A stretch of DNA of 64,000 nt, taken from Stenotrophomonas nematodicola (GTDB lineage: Bacteria; Pseudomonadota; Gammaproteobacteria; Xanthomonadales; Xanthomonadaceae). Positions 26,844 to 36,677 of this stretch are shown here, piece by piece (the stretch's first letter is position 1; the number at the start of each line of letters is the position of its first letter). The translations under genes were made by a program, and so were the position numbers. Location: assembly GCF_009467805.1 (NCBI RefSeq), contig NZ_WIAY01000006.1, positions 1 to 64,000 of the forward strand, read 5' to 3'. The notes beneath the pieces are model-generated. The model had not been told where the DNA came from and did not search any database. It was given only the letters and a program-made list of their open reading frames with translations.

Positions 26844-28013
26844 ATGTCCGCTTCTGCAACCTGTCCCCGTACCGCCTCGCCGCTGATCCTGCTGTTCGCG
26901 TGCGCTGCCGGCCTGAGCGTCGCCAATGTCTATTACGCGCAGCCGCTGCTGGACGCGCTCGCCGCCGACCTGGGCATCGGCACCGCCCGGATCGGCGCGG
27001 TGATCGCCGCCACCCAGCTGGGGTCCGTGGCCGCATTGCTGTGGCTGGTGCCGCTGGGCGACCGCCTCCGCCGTCATCGGCTGCTGGCCGTCCAGAACGT
27101 TGCGCTGGTGATGGCCCTGCTCGGTGTGGCGGTGGCCGGCAGCGCGACGACGCTGCTGCTGGGCATGCTTGCGGTGGGCCTGCTCGGTACGGCCATGACC
27201 CAGGGTCTGATCGCCTACGCCGCGGCTGCCGCTTCGCCACACGAACGGGGCCGCGTGGTGGGTGCGGCGCAGGCCGGCGTGGTGATCGGGCTGCTGCTGG
27301 CGCGCGTGGTGGCCGGTGCGGTGGCTGACATCGGCGGCTGGCGCGCCGTGTATGGGCTGTCGGCCGGGTTGATGGTGATCACCGGCGTGCTGGTGTGGCT
27401 GCGCCTGCCGCGGCTGGCCGTGCCCGCAGCGGTGCCGCGTGTGTCGCTGCCCGCGCTGCTGCGCACGCAGCCGGTCCTGCGCAGGCGCGGCATGCTGGGA
27501 CTGCTGATGTTCATCGCATTCGGACTGTTCTGGAGCACCGTGGCGCTGCCCTTGAGCGCACCGCCACATGCGCTGGGCCATACCGCCATCGGCGCCTTCG
27601 CACTGGTCGGCCTGGTCGGCGCGCTGGCTGCGGCACGCAGCGGCCACTGGAGCGACCAGGGCCACGCCGGGCGCGTGTCGGGCGCGGCGTTGCTGCTGTT
27701 GCTGGTCAGCTGGATACCGCTGGCCGCGCTGCCCGTGCACCTGGGCTGGCTGGTGCTTGGCGTGCTGCTGCTGGATCTGGCGGTGCAGGCGCTGCATGTG
27801 ACCAACCAGAGCCTGATCCTGGCGGCCGCCCCGCAGGCCCAGGCACAGGCGATCGCAGCCTACATGCTGTTCTATGCGGCCGGCAGCGGCATCGGCGCCG
27901 TGGCCGGCAGCGCGTTGTATGCCGCGCACGGCTGGAGCGCGGTCTGCGGTGCCGGCGCCGTGGTATCGGGGGGGGCGCTGATGCTGTGGGCGCGCGCCCG
28001 GCGCAGTCCATAA
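26844..28013 (+). CDS. MFS transporter (DHA1-like exporter)
   Basis: 389 residues with about 12 hydrophobic segments. The start MSASATCPRTASPLILLFACAAGLSVANVYYAQPLLDALAADLGI matches the NepI/YdhP-like group of 12-helix major facilitator exporters. A motif-A-like loop appears as VPLGDRLRRHRLL. It is divergent from and probably repressed by the HxlR regulator. Such pairs usually give tolerance to small toxic compounds. The substrate is unknown. Confidence 0.85.
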   Translation: MSASATCPRTASPLILLFACAAGLSVANVYYAQPLLDALAADLGIGTARIGAVIAATQLGSVAALLWLVPLGDRLRRHRLLAVQNVALVMALLGVAVAGSATTLLLGMLAVGLLGTAMTQGLIAYAAAAASPHERGRVVGAAQAGVVIGLLLARVVAGAVADIGGWRAVYGLSAGLMVITGVLVWLRLPRLAVPAAVPRVSLPALLRTQPVLRRRGMLGLLMFIAFGLFWSTVALPLSAPPHALGHTAIGAFALVGLVGALAAARSGHWSDQGHAGRVSGAALLLLLVSWIPLAALPVHLGWLVLGVLLLDLAVQALHVTNQSLILAAAPQAQAQAIAAYMLFYAAGSGIGAVAGSALYAAHGWSAVCGAGAVVSGGALMLWARARRSP

Positions 28014-28038
28014 GCGCTTCGCGCTACGCTGTACAACG

Positions 28039-28962
28039 ATGAGAACGAGAGCTGTCGTGGATTCCTTCACCCTGATGCGCGCCTTCCGGCGGATCGTCGA
28101 ACGCGGTGGCCTGGCGCGCGCCGCCGAGGATCTGGGCATGTCGGCGGCCGGTCTGAGCAAGCAGCTGCGCACGCTGGAAAGGCACCTGGGCGTGGTGCTG
28201 CTGCAGCGCACGACCCGCCGCATGAGCCTGACCGACACCGGCCATGCCTACTACGCCGAATGCTGTCGCCTGCTCGATGCGCTGGACGCACTGGAGCGCG
28301 GCATCGCCGAACAGCATGGCCAGGTCGGCGGCCGCCTGCGGGTCAATGCCCCGCTCTCGTTCGCGGTGAGCACGCTGTCGCCGCTGCTGCCGCGTTTCCT
28401 TGCCCTGCATCCGCAACTGGCGCTGGACCTGGTGATGGAAGACCGGGTGGTCGATGCCGTCGGTGAAGGCTTCGATGTGTCGCTGCGGCTGCGCGCGGAC
28501 CTGGACGACTCCCGCCTGGTCGCGCGCCGGCTGGCCTCGCTGCAGCAGGTGCTGTGCGCGGCACCGGCCTACCTGCGGCACCACCCGGCGCCCACCACCG
28601 TCGAACAGTTGCGCGAGCATGCACTGCTGGCCTACAGCCTGTCCGACTCGCCCGGCAGCTGGCCATTGCAGGGGCCCGATGGGCGCATCAGCGTGCCTCT
28701 GCCAACCCGCGTCAGCGCCAACAACAGCCTGCTGCTGCGCGAGCTGCTGGTGGCCGGGATGGGCATCGGCGCACTGCCCTCGTTCCTGGCGGCGCCCTTG
28801 CTCGCCAACGGCCAGCTCCAGCAGGTGCTGCCCGACCACCGGTATCCGCCGCGCGTGGTCCACGCGATCTATCCCACCCAGCGCCACCTGCAACCCAAGG
28901 TGCGCGCCTTCATCGATTTCCTGCTTGAGGCACTCCCTCAGGCCGAGGGGCTGGATTACTGA
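28039..28962 (+). CDS. LysR-family transcriptional regulator
   Basis: 307 residues. The winged helix reads SFTLMRAFRRIVERGGLARAAEDLGMSAAGLSKQLRTLERHLGVVLLQRTTRRMSLTDTGHAYYAECC. The effector domain is of the CrgA/DmlR-like group (GRLRVNAPLSFAVSTLSPLLPRFLALHPQLALDL, AGMGIGALPSFLAAPLLANGQLQQVLPDH, RHLQPKVRAFIDFLLEAL). ATG 28039 or GTG 28057 could be the start. It begins 25 bases after the MFS gene and may be read through from it, or it may control the DsbA-fold and cyclase genes that follow. Confidence 0.88.
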   Translation: MRTRAVVDSFTLMRAFRRIVERGGLARAAEDLGMSAAGLSKQLRTLERHLGVVLLQRTTRRMSLTDTGHAYYAECCRLLDALDALERGIAEQHGQVGGRLRVNAPLSFAVSTLSPLLPRFLALHPQLALDLVMEDRVVDAVGEGFDVSLRLRADLDDSRLVARRLASLQQVLCAAPAYLRHHPAPTTVEQLREHALLAYSLSDSPGSWPLQGPDGRISVPLPTRVSANNSLLLRELLVAGMGIGALPSFLAAPLLANGQLQQVLPDHRYPPRVVHAIYPTQRHLQPKVRAFIDFLLEALPQAEGLDY

Positions 28963-29054
28963 CACCCGGCGAAAACTGAGCTGCCTGGCCACGGCTGTTT
29001 CGCCTGCCGTGCGCTGCCTAACCTGCGTTCTCCCCCGCTGAACCAGGTTCTGCC

Positions 29055-29708
29055 ATGTCTTCTTCCCTTCCCCCCGCCACCGCATCGCGGCCGGTGGTCG
29101 AGTTCTTCCACGACGTGGTCTGCGGCTGGTGCTTCGTGCTCGCGCCACGGTTGGCCCGGGTCGCGGCCGAACTGGACATCCAGGTACGGCACCGCAGCTT
29201 CGTCCTGCAGGACTCGCGCACGGAGATGATCCGGGTGTTCGGTTCGATGGCCGATGCCAAACGGATCATCCTGACCCATTGGGAGGAGTGCGCCGCGCAG
29301 GAGGACATCCCGCGCATCGACGTGGACGGCATGCGCGCGACCTCGTTCGACTACCCCTCCGGCTGGCAGGGTGCGCTGGCCTGCCAGGCCGCCGCGCTGC
29401 TGGGCGGCAACACCGCACACGGCACGATGTTCGATGCCATCCAGTGGGCGCACCTGCACCAGCACCGCAACATCGGCGATGTCGAGGTGCTGCTGGACAT
29501 CGCCGAAGCGCTGGGCCATGCACGCGGCCGTTTCGCCGGGTACATGCGCGGCCCCGTCGCCCATGAACGCGTGCAGTCCGACCGTGCCCGGGCACGCGAT
29601 CTCGGCATCCGCTCCATTCCCACCGTGATCGGCGCCGACGCGCTGCGCCTGCAGACCCTGCCATTGCCGCAGCTGCGCCAGGCGTTGGCCGCGCTGGTCC
29701 ACGCCTGA
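29055..29708 (+). CDS. DsbA-fold thiol oxidoreductase, FrnE-like
   Basis: 217 residues, no signal peptide, so probably cytosolic. The thioredoxin-fold core carries a CGWC active site (EFFHDVVCGWCFVLAPRLARV) and a cis-proline loop (GIRSIPTVIGADAL). The helical insertion FDYPSGWQGALACQAAALLGGNTAHGTMFDAIQWAHL is as in DsbA/FrnE and 2-hydroxychromene-2-carboxylate isomerase relatives. It may reduce or isomerise disulfides in stress-damaged proteins, or act on a small-molecule thiol adduct. The cyclase-family gene follows 31 bases later and may be in the same operon. Confidence 0.8.
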   Translation: MSSSLPPATASRPVVEFFHDVVCGWCFVLAPRLARVAAELDIQVRHRSFVLQDSRTEMIRVFGSMADAKRIILTHWEECAAQEDIPRIDVDGMRATSFDYPSGWQGALACQAAALLGGNTAHGTMFDAIQWAHLHQHRNIGDVEVLLDIAEALGHARGRFAGYMRGPVAHERVQSDRARARDLGIRSIPTVIGADALRLQTLPLPQLRQALAALVHA

Positions 29709-29739
29709 GTTTTTCCGCCCCACTGCAAGGAGTTTTCCC

Positions 29740-30768
29740 ATGTCGCTTCACCCTCTCGCCGCCGCACTGGGCCTGCTGCTCGGCGCGCTCGCACTGCCCG
29801 CTGGCGCCCACCCGTCGGTGCCGACCGAACGCGTGCCATCCGGGCAACAGGTCGGCATCAGCCCCTGGGGGCCCACCGATGAGATCGGCCGGCTCAACCT
29901 GATCACCGACGCCTCGCGTGCGGCGATCCTGTCGCGCGTCACGGGCGGCAAGGTCTATGACCTGGCGACCGACTACTACGTCGGTATGCCCAGCTGGCAG
30001 GACGCCGGCGACCCGCACTACCAGTTCTGGATGACCCACACCCCGCAGGGCACGGTCATCGACGATCCGATGGGGGTGGGCGAAACGATGAACAGCACGC
30101 GCAGCTACACCGGCACGGCGTTCTCGATGTACAGCCACACCGGTACGCATATCGATGCGCTCAACCACTTCGGCATCCACGGCCGTATCTGGAACGGCTT
30201 CGAGGCCAGCCGGCATCTCGGGGACCGCGGCTGGAAAGTGACCGGCGTAGAGAAATTCCCTCCGCTGGTGGCGCGGGGCGTGCTGATCGACGTCGCCGGT
30301 GCCAAGGGCGTGGCGATGCTGCCGGACAACTACCGGGTCACCCGCCAGGATCTCCAGCAGGCCCTGCGCCGGCAGAAGATCGACCTGCGCCAGGGCGACA
30401 TCGTGCTGATCCGCACCGGGCGCATGCAGCTGTTCGACCAGCCCCGGGCCTATATGGCCAACCCGCCGGGCATGAGCCTGGATGCAGCCCGCTTCCTGGT
30501 GGAGGACGGCGGGGCGATGGTGGTGGGCGCCGACAACCTCAGCTTCGAGACCTTCCCCTCCGAAGTGGCCGATGACTACGTGCCGTTGCACACCTATCTG
30601 CTGGCCCAGCAGGGCGCCCCGATCATCGAGCTGGTCGCGCTGGATGCGCTGGCCCGCGACCGGGTCTACGAGTTCGCCTTCATCGGCGGGCCGCTGAAGA
30701 TCCGGGGCGGTGACGCCGCGCCGCTGCGCCCCGTCGCGCTGCCGGTGCGCCCGGACGAAATTCATTAG
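29740..30768 (+). CDS. Secreted cyclase-family (kynurenine-formamidase-like) metal hydrolase
   Basis: 342 residues with signal peptide MSLHPLAAALGLLLGALALPAGA. The metal site of the family is intact: HTGTHIDALNHFG (HxGTHxDxxxH), flanked by GTAFSMYS and LLAQQGAPIIELVALDALA. Members hydrolyse N-formylkynurenine, cyclic amides or isatin. The exported long form with the opening WGPTDEIGRLNLIT is commonly annotated only as 'cyclase family protein'. It likely works in the periplasm. The substrate is open. Confidence 0.85.
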   Translation: MSLHPLAAALGLLLGALALPAGAHPSVPTERVPSGQQVGISPWGPTDEIGRLNLITDASRAAILSRVTGGKVYDLATDYYVGMPSWQDAGDPHYQFWMTHTPQGTVIDDPMGVGETMNSTRSYTGTAFSMYSHTGTHIDALNHFGIHGRIWNGFEASRHLGDRGWKVTGVEKFPPLVARGVLIDVAGAKGVAMLPDNYRVTRQDLQQALRRQKIDLRQGDIVLIRTGRMQLFDQPRAYMANPPGMSLDAARFLVEDGGAMVVGADNLSFETFPSEVADDYVPLHTYLLAQQGAPIIELVALDALARDRVYEFAFIGGPLKIRGGDAAPLRPVALPVRPDEIH

Positions 30769-30894
30769 CAATTTGACTCATTGGCGGTAGGATTGTCGGT
30801 ATCAGCCCTTGACACCGTCCTTCCCGATACTCGCCGCCATGCCCCTGTTCCGTGCCCGCCCGCGCCTGTTCCAGCCCTCCCGGGAGGCCCGCTG

Positions 30895-31503
30895 ATGGGC
30901 GCGGCCCGGGCCCTGGAAGACCTGCTGGCCAGCCGCCAAGTCTGGCGCGGGCAGCCGCGCACGGCGCCGGTCGAGGCCCCCCACCCCACCGGCCATCCGG
31001 CGCTGGACGCCCGCCTGCCGGGCGGCGGCTGGCCCCCCTCGGCCCTGTCCGAGATCCTGCTGTCCAGCCCGGGCCAGGGCGAGCTGGGGCTGGTCTGGCC
31101 GACCCTCGCGCGGCTGAGCCAGCAGCAGGCGGTGGTGCTGGTCGCCCCGCCGTGGCAACCGCATGCCCCGGCCTGGGCCGGCGCCGGGCTGGCGCTGGAC
31201 CAGGTCCATATCGTCCGGGCCACCCCGCGCGAGGCGCTGTGGGCAGCCGAACAATGCCTGCGCTCGGCCGCCTGTGCGGCCGTGCTGTGCTGGCCACAGG
31301 GCGATGACCGTGCCCTGCGCCGGCTGCAGGTGGCCGCCGAAACCGGCCAGTGCCTGGGCTTCGCCTTCCGTGATGCCCGCCAGGCCCGCAATCCGTCCCC
31401 GGCCGCCCTGCGCCTGCAGGTCGACGATGGCCAGGTGCAGGTCCTCAAGTGCCGTGGCGGACGGGCACCGGCCCACCCGCTGCCGCTGTCGCTGGCGCAT
31501 TGA
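30895..31503 (+). CDS. imuA: ImuA, translesion-synthesis accessory protein
   Basis: 202 residues from ATG 30895, with GGGAGG just upstream; the frame further 5' is not coding-like. The pattern HPTGHPALDARLPGGGWPPSALSEIL followed by GELGLVWPTLARLSQQQAVVLVAPPWQPHAPAW is that of the RecA/SulA-related ImuA family. ImuA bridges RecA, ImuB and DnaE2 in the mutasome that copies past DNA damage and causes mutation. It stands first in imuA-imuB-dnaE2. The operon is SOS-controlled in other bacteria, but I could not find a clear LexA site in the 126 bases upstream. Confidence 0.88.
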   Translation: MGAARALEDLLASRQVWRGQPRTAPVEAPHPTGHPALDARLPGGGWPPSALSEILLSSPGQGELGLVWPTLARLSQQQAVVLVAPPWQPHAPAWAGAGLALDQVHIVRATPREALWAAEQCLRSAACAAVLCWPQGDDRALRRLQVAAETGQCLGFAFRDARQARNPSPAALRLQVDDGQVQVLKCRGGRAPAHPLPLSLAH

Positions 31504-31512
31504 GCCGCCGCC

Positions 31513-32931
31513 ATGCAGTGGGCCTGCCTGTTGCTGCCGCAGTTGGCGCTGGATACCGCGTTGCGCCAGCAGCCCGATCCGTCGCTCGCGCTGGTGCTGG
31601 TCAGCGGACCGGCACAGCGGCGCATGCTGCATGCGGTCAGCCCACGCGCGCGGCAGCTCGGGCTGCGCCGCGGCATGCTGCTGTCGGCCGCGCAGGTACT
31701 GACCGGCGAGCTGGTCTGCGTCGAGTACGATCCGCGCGCCGAACAGGCCACCCGTCAACTGCTGGCCAGTTGGCTGTACGGCATCAGCTCGCAGGTGAGT
31801 CTGGATTTTCCGCATGCGCTGGCCCTGGAGGTCGGTGCCAGCCGCGCGCTGTTCGGCGATTGGCCGGCGATTGAGCAGCGCCTGCACGAAGGCCTGCAGG
31901 AACTCGGTTTCCGCCATCGTCTGGTGGCCGCGCCCAATCCCTACGCCGCCTGCGTGCTCACCCACCTGCACCCGCGCCTGGGCGTGGACGACAGCCACCT
32001 GCTGGCCGCCCTGGACCCGGTGCCGATCGAACGCAGCGGCCTGCCCGTCGATGCCGTCACGGTATTGACCCGCTCGGGCCTGCGTACGCTCGGGGCCGCC
32101 TTCGCGGTGCCGCGTGACAGCCTGGCGCGGCGTTTCGCGCCGCAGGTGCTGGCCCATCTGGATGCCCTGCGCGGCCTGCAGTCTCCGCTGCTGCGCTACT
32201 TCCAGCCCCCCGACCGGTTCGATGCGCGGATCGAGTTCGAGTACGAGATCGACTCCACCCAGGCCCTGCTGTTCCCGCTGCGTCGCCTGACCGCCGACCT
32301 GGCCGCCTTCCTGTGCTCGCGCGATGGCGGCGTGCAGCAGTTCGACCTGTGGTTCGAGCACGACGGCCAGCCCGACACCCGCCTGTCGATCGGTCTGCTG
32401 GCACCGGAGCGCGACCCGGCGATGCTGTTCGAGCTGGCGCGCAACCGGGTGGATCACCTGGCACTGCCCGCCGGCAGCCGCGGCCTGCGCCTGCAGGCCG
32501 AGCGCCTGCCACCGTTCGTACCGGCCGCCCGTGACCTGTTCGACCCGCGCCCGCAGCAGGCCATGCCGTGGGAGCAGGTGCGCGAACGCCTGCGTGCACG
32601 GCTGGGCGACGACGCCGTGCAGGGCTTGGGGCTACGCGCCGACCACCGCCCGGAACGCGCCAGCGGCGATGCCGACGCCACCGGCAAGGCATCGCCGCCG
32701 GTGGCGTTGCCCCTGCGCCCCGGCTGGCTGCTGCCGCAACCGCAGCCGCTGCATGATCCCCATCTGCGCGTGCTCTCCGGGCCGGAGCGGATCGAGTCGG
32801 GCTGGTGGGACGCGGGCGATGTGCGCCGCGACTATTACGTGGTGGAAACCGCGCAGGGCCAACGCGGCTGGGCCTACACCGCGCCCGACGCCAGCGCCGG
32901 CCCATTCATGCTGCACGGCTGGTTCGCATGA
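31513..32931 (+). CDS. imuB: ImuB, catalytically inactive Y-family polymerase homologue
   Basis: 472 residues. The Y-family fold begins [63 protein letters not shown] and continues with the helix-hairpin-helix part ([46 protein letters not shown]). The acidic residues needed for catalysis in DinB are not present at the expected places, as is usual for ImuB, which serves as a sliding-clamp-binding hub. It ends with a long C-terminal tail that binds partners in this family. Its stop overlaps the dnaE2 start (ATGA). Confidence 0.9.
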   Translation: MQWACLLLPQLALDTALRQQPDPSLALVLVSGPAQRRMLHAVSPRARQLGLRRGMLLSAAQVLTGELVCVEYDPRAEQATRQLLASWLYGISSQVSLDFPHALALEVGASRALFGDWPAIEQRLHEGLQELGFRHRLVAAPNPYAACVLTHLHPRLGVDDSHLLAALDPVPIERSGLPVDAVTVLTRSGLRTLGAAFAVPRDSLARRFAPQVLAHLDALRGLQSPLLRYFQPPDRFDARIEFEYEIDSTQALLFPLRRLTADLAAFLCSRDGGVQQFDLWFEHDGQPDTRLSIGLLAPERDPAMLFELARNRVDHLALPAGSRGLRLQAERLPPFVPAARDLFDPRPQQAMPWEQVRERLRARLGDDAVQGLGLRADHRPERASGDADATGKASPPVALPLRPGWLLPQPQPLHDPHLRVLSGPERIESGWWDAGDVRRDYYVVETAQGQRGWAYTAPDASAGPFMLHGWFA

Positions 32932-35900
32932 ACCTGCCTCTGCCCGACTATGCCGAGCTGCATTGCCTGTCGGCCTTCAGTTTCCAGCGCGGTGCCTCCA
33001 CCGCCGAGGAACTGTTCGCGCGCGCCCGGGACCAGGGCTACCGGGCCCTGGCAATCACCGACGAATGCTCGCTGGCCGGCATCGTGCGCGCCTGGCAGGC
33101 CGCGCGCCGCCACGGCGTGGCGTTGATCACCGGCGCCGAGTTTCAATTGGAGGATGGCCCGCGCCTGGTGCTGCTGTGCACCGACCTGGCCAGCTATGCC
33201 GCGCTGTGCCAACTGATCACCACCTGCCGCCGGCGCGCGACCAAGGGCACCTATCGCTGCCTGCGCGACGACATCCAGGGGCTGTCCGCCAACCTGCTGT
33301 GCCTGTGGGTCGACCGCAGCCCCGATCCGGCCGATGCCGGCTGGCTGCAGGCCTGCTTCCCGCAGCGGCTGTGGCTGGCAGTGGAGCTGCACCGAGAGGC
33401 CGACGATGAAGCGCGCCTGCGCGTGCTGCAGCAGTTCGGCCAGACCCACCGGATTCCGCTGGTGGCCAGCGGCGATGCGCACATGCATGTGCGCCGCCGC
33501 CGCGCCCTGCAGGACACCCTCACTGCCATCCGCCACCATTGCACACTGGCCGACGCCGGCTGGCGCCTGTTCCCCAATGGCGAACGCCACCTGCGCAGCC
33601 GCCAGGCGCTGGCCCTGCTGTACCCCACCGCGCTGCTGGAGGAAACCCTGCGCATCGCCGCCCGCTGCCACTTCGACCTGTCGCAGCTGCGCTATACCTA
33701 TCCGCGCGAACTGGTGCCAGCCGGGCACGATCCGGGGAGCTGGCTGCGCGCGCTGGTCGAGGACGGCATGCAATGGCGCTGGGGCGAGCGCACCACACCG
33801 GCCCAGCGGGCACAGATCGAACACGAACTGGACCTGATCGCAACCAAGCAGTACGCGTCCTACTTCCTCACCGTGCACGACATCGTGCGCTTCGCGCGCA
33901 GCCAGGAGATCCTGTGCCAGGGCCGGGGGTCGGCCGCCAATTCCTCGGTGTGCTACGTGCTGGGCATCACCGAGATCGATCCCAGCCACATGGAGCTGCT
34001 GTTCGAACGCTTCATTTCCGCCGAACGCGACGAACCGCCGGACATCGACATCGATTTCGAACACGAGCGCCGCGAGGAAGTGCTGCAGTACGTGTTCAAC
34101 CGCTACGGCCGCGAGCGCGCCGCGCTGACCGCCGTGGCAATCAGCTACCGCGGGCGCAGCGCCGTGCGCGATGTGGCCCGCGCGCTCGGCCTGCCACCGG
34201 ACCAGGTCAACGAGCTGGCCGCCTGCCTGGACCGCTGGAGCAGCCACGAACCGCTGCCCGACGCGCTGCGCGAACGCGGTTTCGACCCGGACACGCCGCT
34301 GATGCGGCGGGTGGTGGCGCTGACCGCCGAACTGGTCGATTTCCCCCGCCATCTGTCCCAGCATCCCGGCGGCTTTGTGATCTCCGAACATCCGCTGTCC
34401 ACGCTCGTGCCGGTGGAGAACGCGGCCATGCCCGGGCGCACCGTGATCCAGTGGGACAAGGACGATCTGGATGCCACCGGGCTGATGAAAGTGGACTGTC
34501 TGGCACTGGGCATGCTCACCGCCGTGCGCAAATGCCTGGCACTGCTGCAGGCGCATGGCGAACCGCCGATGAGCATGGCCACCATCCCGCCCGACGACGT
34601 CGCCACCTACGACATGATCTGCCGCGCCGACACCCTGGGCGTGTTCCAGATCGAATCGCGCGCACAGATGGCGATGCTGCCACGGATGCAACCGCGCTGT
34701 TTCTACGACCTGGTGATCGAAGTGGCAATCGTTCGCCCCGGTCCGATCCAGGGCGACATGGTGCATCCGTATCTGAACCGGCGGAAGCAGCTCAAGGAAA
34801 GCGGCGTCGAAGAAATCGACTACCCGCCGGCGCTGCACAAGGTATTCAAACGCACCCTGGGCGTGCCGCTGTTCCAGGAGCAGGTGATGCAGCTGGCCGT
34901 CGCCGCAGGCGGTTTCAGTCCCGGCGAGGCCGATGCGCTGCGCCGCTCGATGGCGGCCTGGAAACGCCACGGCGGGTTGGAACCGCATCGGGACAAGCTG
35001 CTCGCCGGCATGATCGGCAACGGCTACAGCCGCGACTACGGCGAGCGCCTGTTCGAACAGATCAAGGGCTTCGGCAGCTACGGCTTCCCGGAAAGCCATG
35101 CCGCCAGCTTTGCGCTGATCACCTATGTCAGCTGCTGGCTCAAATGCCACCACCCGGCCGCGTTCGCCGCCAGCCTGGTCAACAGCCAGCCGCTGGGGTT
35201 CTATACGCCCGACCAGATCCTGCAGGACGCGCGCCGCCACGGCGTACCGGTACTGCCCGTGGATGCCTGCCACAGCGCATGGGACTGCACGCTGGTGCCG
35301 CCGGCCGTGGCCGGTGCCGGGTTCGGCATCCGCCTGGGCCTGCGCATGATCGACGGCTTCAGCGAAGCGGTCGCCACCGCACTGGTGCAGGCACGCCAAC
35401 GCGAGCCGTTCGAGAGCGTCGCCGACCTCAGCCAGCGCGCCCGCCTCGATCGGCGCCACCAGGGCCTGCTGGCCGATGCCGGCGCGCTCAAGGCACTCAG
35501 CGGCCATCGCCATCGCGCGCGCTGGGAGGTCTCCGGCGTTGAGAAACCGCTGCCGCTGTTCGCGCAGGCGCGCGCCACCGCCGAAGCCGAGGTGGCGCTG
35601 CCCGCTCCCACCGCGTTCGACGACATGCAGGCCGACTACAACAGCACCGGCACCACACTGGGCCACCACATGGTGTCCTTCGTCCGCCCGCAGCTGCAGC
35701 AGCAGCGCTGCCTGCGCTCGGATGAACTGGCCGCGCTGCCACACGGCCGCAACGTGCGCTTTGCCGGGCTGGTGCGCATGCGGCAGCGTCCGCAGACAGC
35801 CAGCGGGGTCACCTTCCTGACGCTCGAAGACGAATGCGGCATGGTCAATGCCGTGGTCTGGCGGCGCATCGCCGACCGCCAGCACCGCGTGCTGGTGGAA

Positions 35901-36029
35901 GCGCGCCTGATGCAGATCGATGGCCGGCTCGAACGCGTGGACGGCGTGCAGCACCTGATCGTGCGGCAGATGCAGGACATCGGCGGCCTCATCGACGGTG
36001 TGCGCACGCACAGTCGCGACTTCCACTGA
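32928..36029 (+). CDS. dnaE2: Error-prone DNA polymerase DnaE2 (ImuC)
   Basis: 1033 residues from ATG 32928, coupled to imuB. The PHP domain opens [49 protein letters not shown]. The polymerase palm carries [51 protein letters not shown], whose aspartates bind metal. Further on are [31 protein letters not shown] and a C-terminal OB domain. It lacks the long tau-binding tail of replicative DnaE1 (about 1160-1190 residues). With ImuA and ImuB it carries out mutagenic lesion bypass. Confidence 0.93.
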   Translation: MNLPLPDYAELHCLSAFSFQRGASTAEELFARARDQGYRALAITDECSLAGIVRAWQAARRHGVALITGAEFQLEDGPRLVLLCTDLASYAALCQLITTCRRRATKGTYRCLRDDIQGLSANLLCLWVDRSPDPADAGWLQACFPQRLWLAVELHREADDEARLRVLQQFGQTHRIPLVASGDAHMHVRRRRALQDTLTAIRHHCTLADAGWRLFPNGERHLRSRQALALLYPTALLEETLRIAARCHFDLSQLRYTYPRELVPAGHDPGSWLRALVEDGMQWRWGERTTPAQRAQIEHELDLIATKQYASYFLTVHDIVRFARSQEILCQGRGSAANSSVCYVLGITEIDPSHMELLFERFISAERDEPPDIDIDFEHERREEVLQYVFNRYGRERAALTAVAISYRGRSAVRDVARALGLPPDQVNELAACLDRWSSHEPLPDALRERGFDPDTPLMRRVVALTAELVDFPRHLSQHPGGFVISEHPLSTLVPVENAAMPGRTVIQWDKDDLDATGLMKVDCLALGMLTAVRKCLALLQAHGEPPMSMATIPPDDVATYDMICRADTLGVFQIESRAQMAMLPRMQPRCFYDLVIEVAIVRPGPIQGDMVHPYLNRRKQLKESGVEEIDYPPALHKVFKRTLGVPLFQEQVMQLAVAAGGFSPGEADALRRSMAAWKRHGGLEPHRDKLLAGMIGNGYSRDYGERLFEQIKGFGSYGFPESHAASFALITYVSCWLKCHHPAAFAASLVNSQPLGFYTPDQILQDARRHGVPVLPVDACHSAWDCTLVPPAVAGAGFGIRLGLRMIDGFSEAVATALVQARQREPFESVADLSQRARLDRRHQGLLADAGALKALSGHRHRARWEVSGVEKPLPLFAQARATAEAEVALPAPTAFDDMQADYNSTGTTLGHHMVSFVRPQLQQQRCLRSDELAALPHGRNVRFAGLVRMRQRPQTASGVTFLTLEDECGMVNAVVWRRIADRQHRVLVEARLMQIDGRLERVDGVQHLIVRQMQDIGGLIDGVRTHSRDFH

Positions 36030-36170
36030 CGCCTCCATGCGGCATGCTGTGATGTATCGCGATGCATTCGTTCATAACGTGACGTGCATCGCTTCGATGC
36101 GGCATTTTCCGACTGGTCGCCGCGCGAAGCTTTCGGTATCGTCGGCGCTTTCCAAGGACTCGGAGAAACC

Positions 36171-36677
36171 ATGTCGCGCGCGCTCACCCTCACCACCCTG
36201 GTGGTTGCCAGCCTCGCGCTGGTCGTGTCCAGCTGGACCGCGTTGGCGCTGCACCAGAGCCAGGCGCGCGATCGCGTGATCACCGCGCGTGGGTTGATCA
36301 TCGAAGATGGCACCGGCCAGGCCCGCGTGATCCTTGGCGCACCGGTGCCCGATCCGCTCAGCAAAGGTGTCTCGCAGGGACCGCGCGCCTCGCCGCTGTC
36401 CGGCCTGATCCTGATCGGCGCGGACGGTTCCGAGCGCGGCGGCTACGGCACGGCCGATGTCGGCGACGAAGCCATCCTGACTCTGGACGACGCCACCGGC
36501 ACCACCGAAGTGTTCAAGGTCACCGCCAATCCCGACCGTGGTGCCACGCTGGTGATCAAACACCAGAACAGCACCGGCGCGATGCTGACCTCATGGCAGG
36601 GCAAACCCGAACTGATCTTCGTGGGCGACAACGGCCAATCGCACTACGTGCGGCCGAGCACTCCCAGCGCGCCCTGA
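36171..36677 (+). CDS. Membrane-anchored periplasmic protein of unknown function
   Basis: 168 residues from ATG 36171 (GGAG at 36162). One N-terminal transmembrane segment (LTLTTLVVASLALVVSSWTALAL) anchors a periplasmic beta-rich domain with two similar modules: ITARGLIIEDGTGQARVILGAPV and GLILIGADGSERGGYGTADVGDEAILTLDDATGTTEVFKV. I do not recognise a named family. The final 34 bases overlap the end of the convergent MocR gene. Confidence 0.65.
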   Translation: MSRALTLTTLVVASLALVVSSWTALALHQSQARDRVITARGLIIEDGTGQARVILGAPVPDPLSKGVSQGPRASPLSGLILIGADGSERGGYGTADVGDEAILTLDDATGTTEVFKVTANPDRGATLVIKHQNSTGAMLTSWQGKPELIFVGDNGQSHYVRPSTPSAP

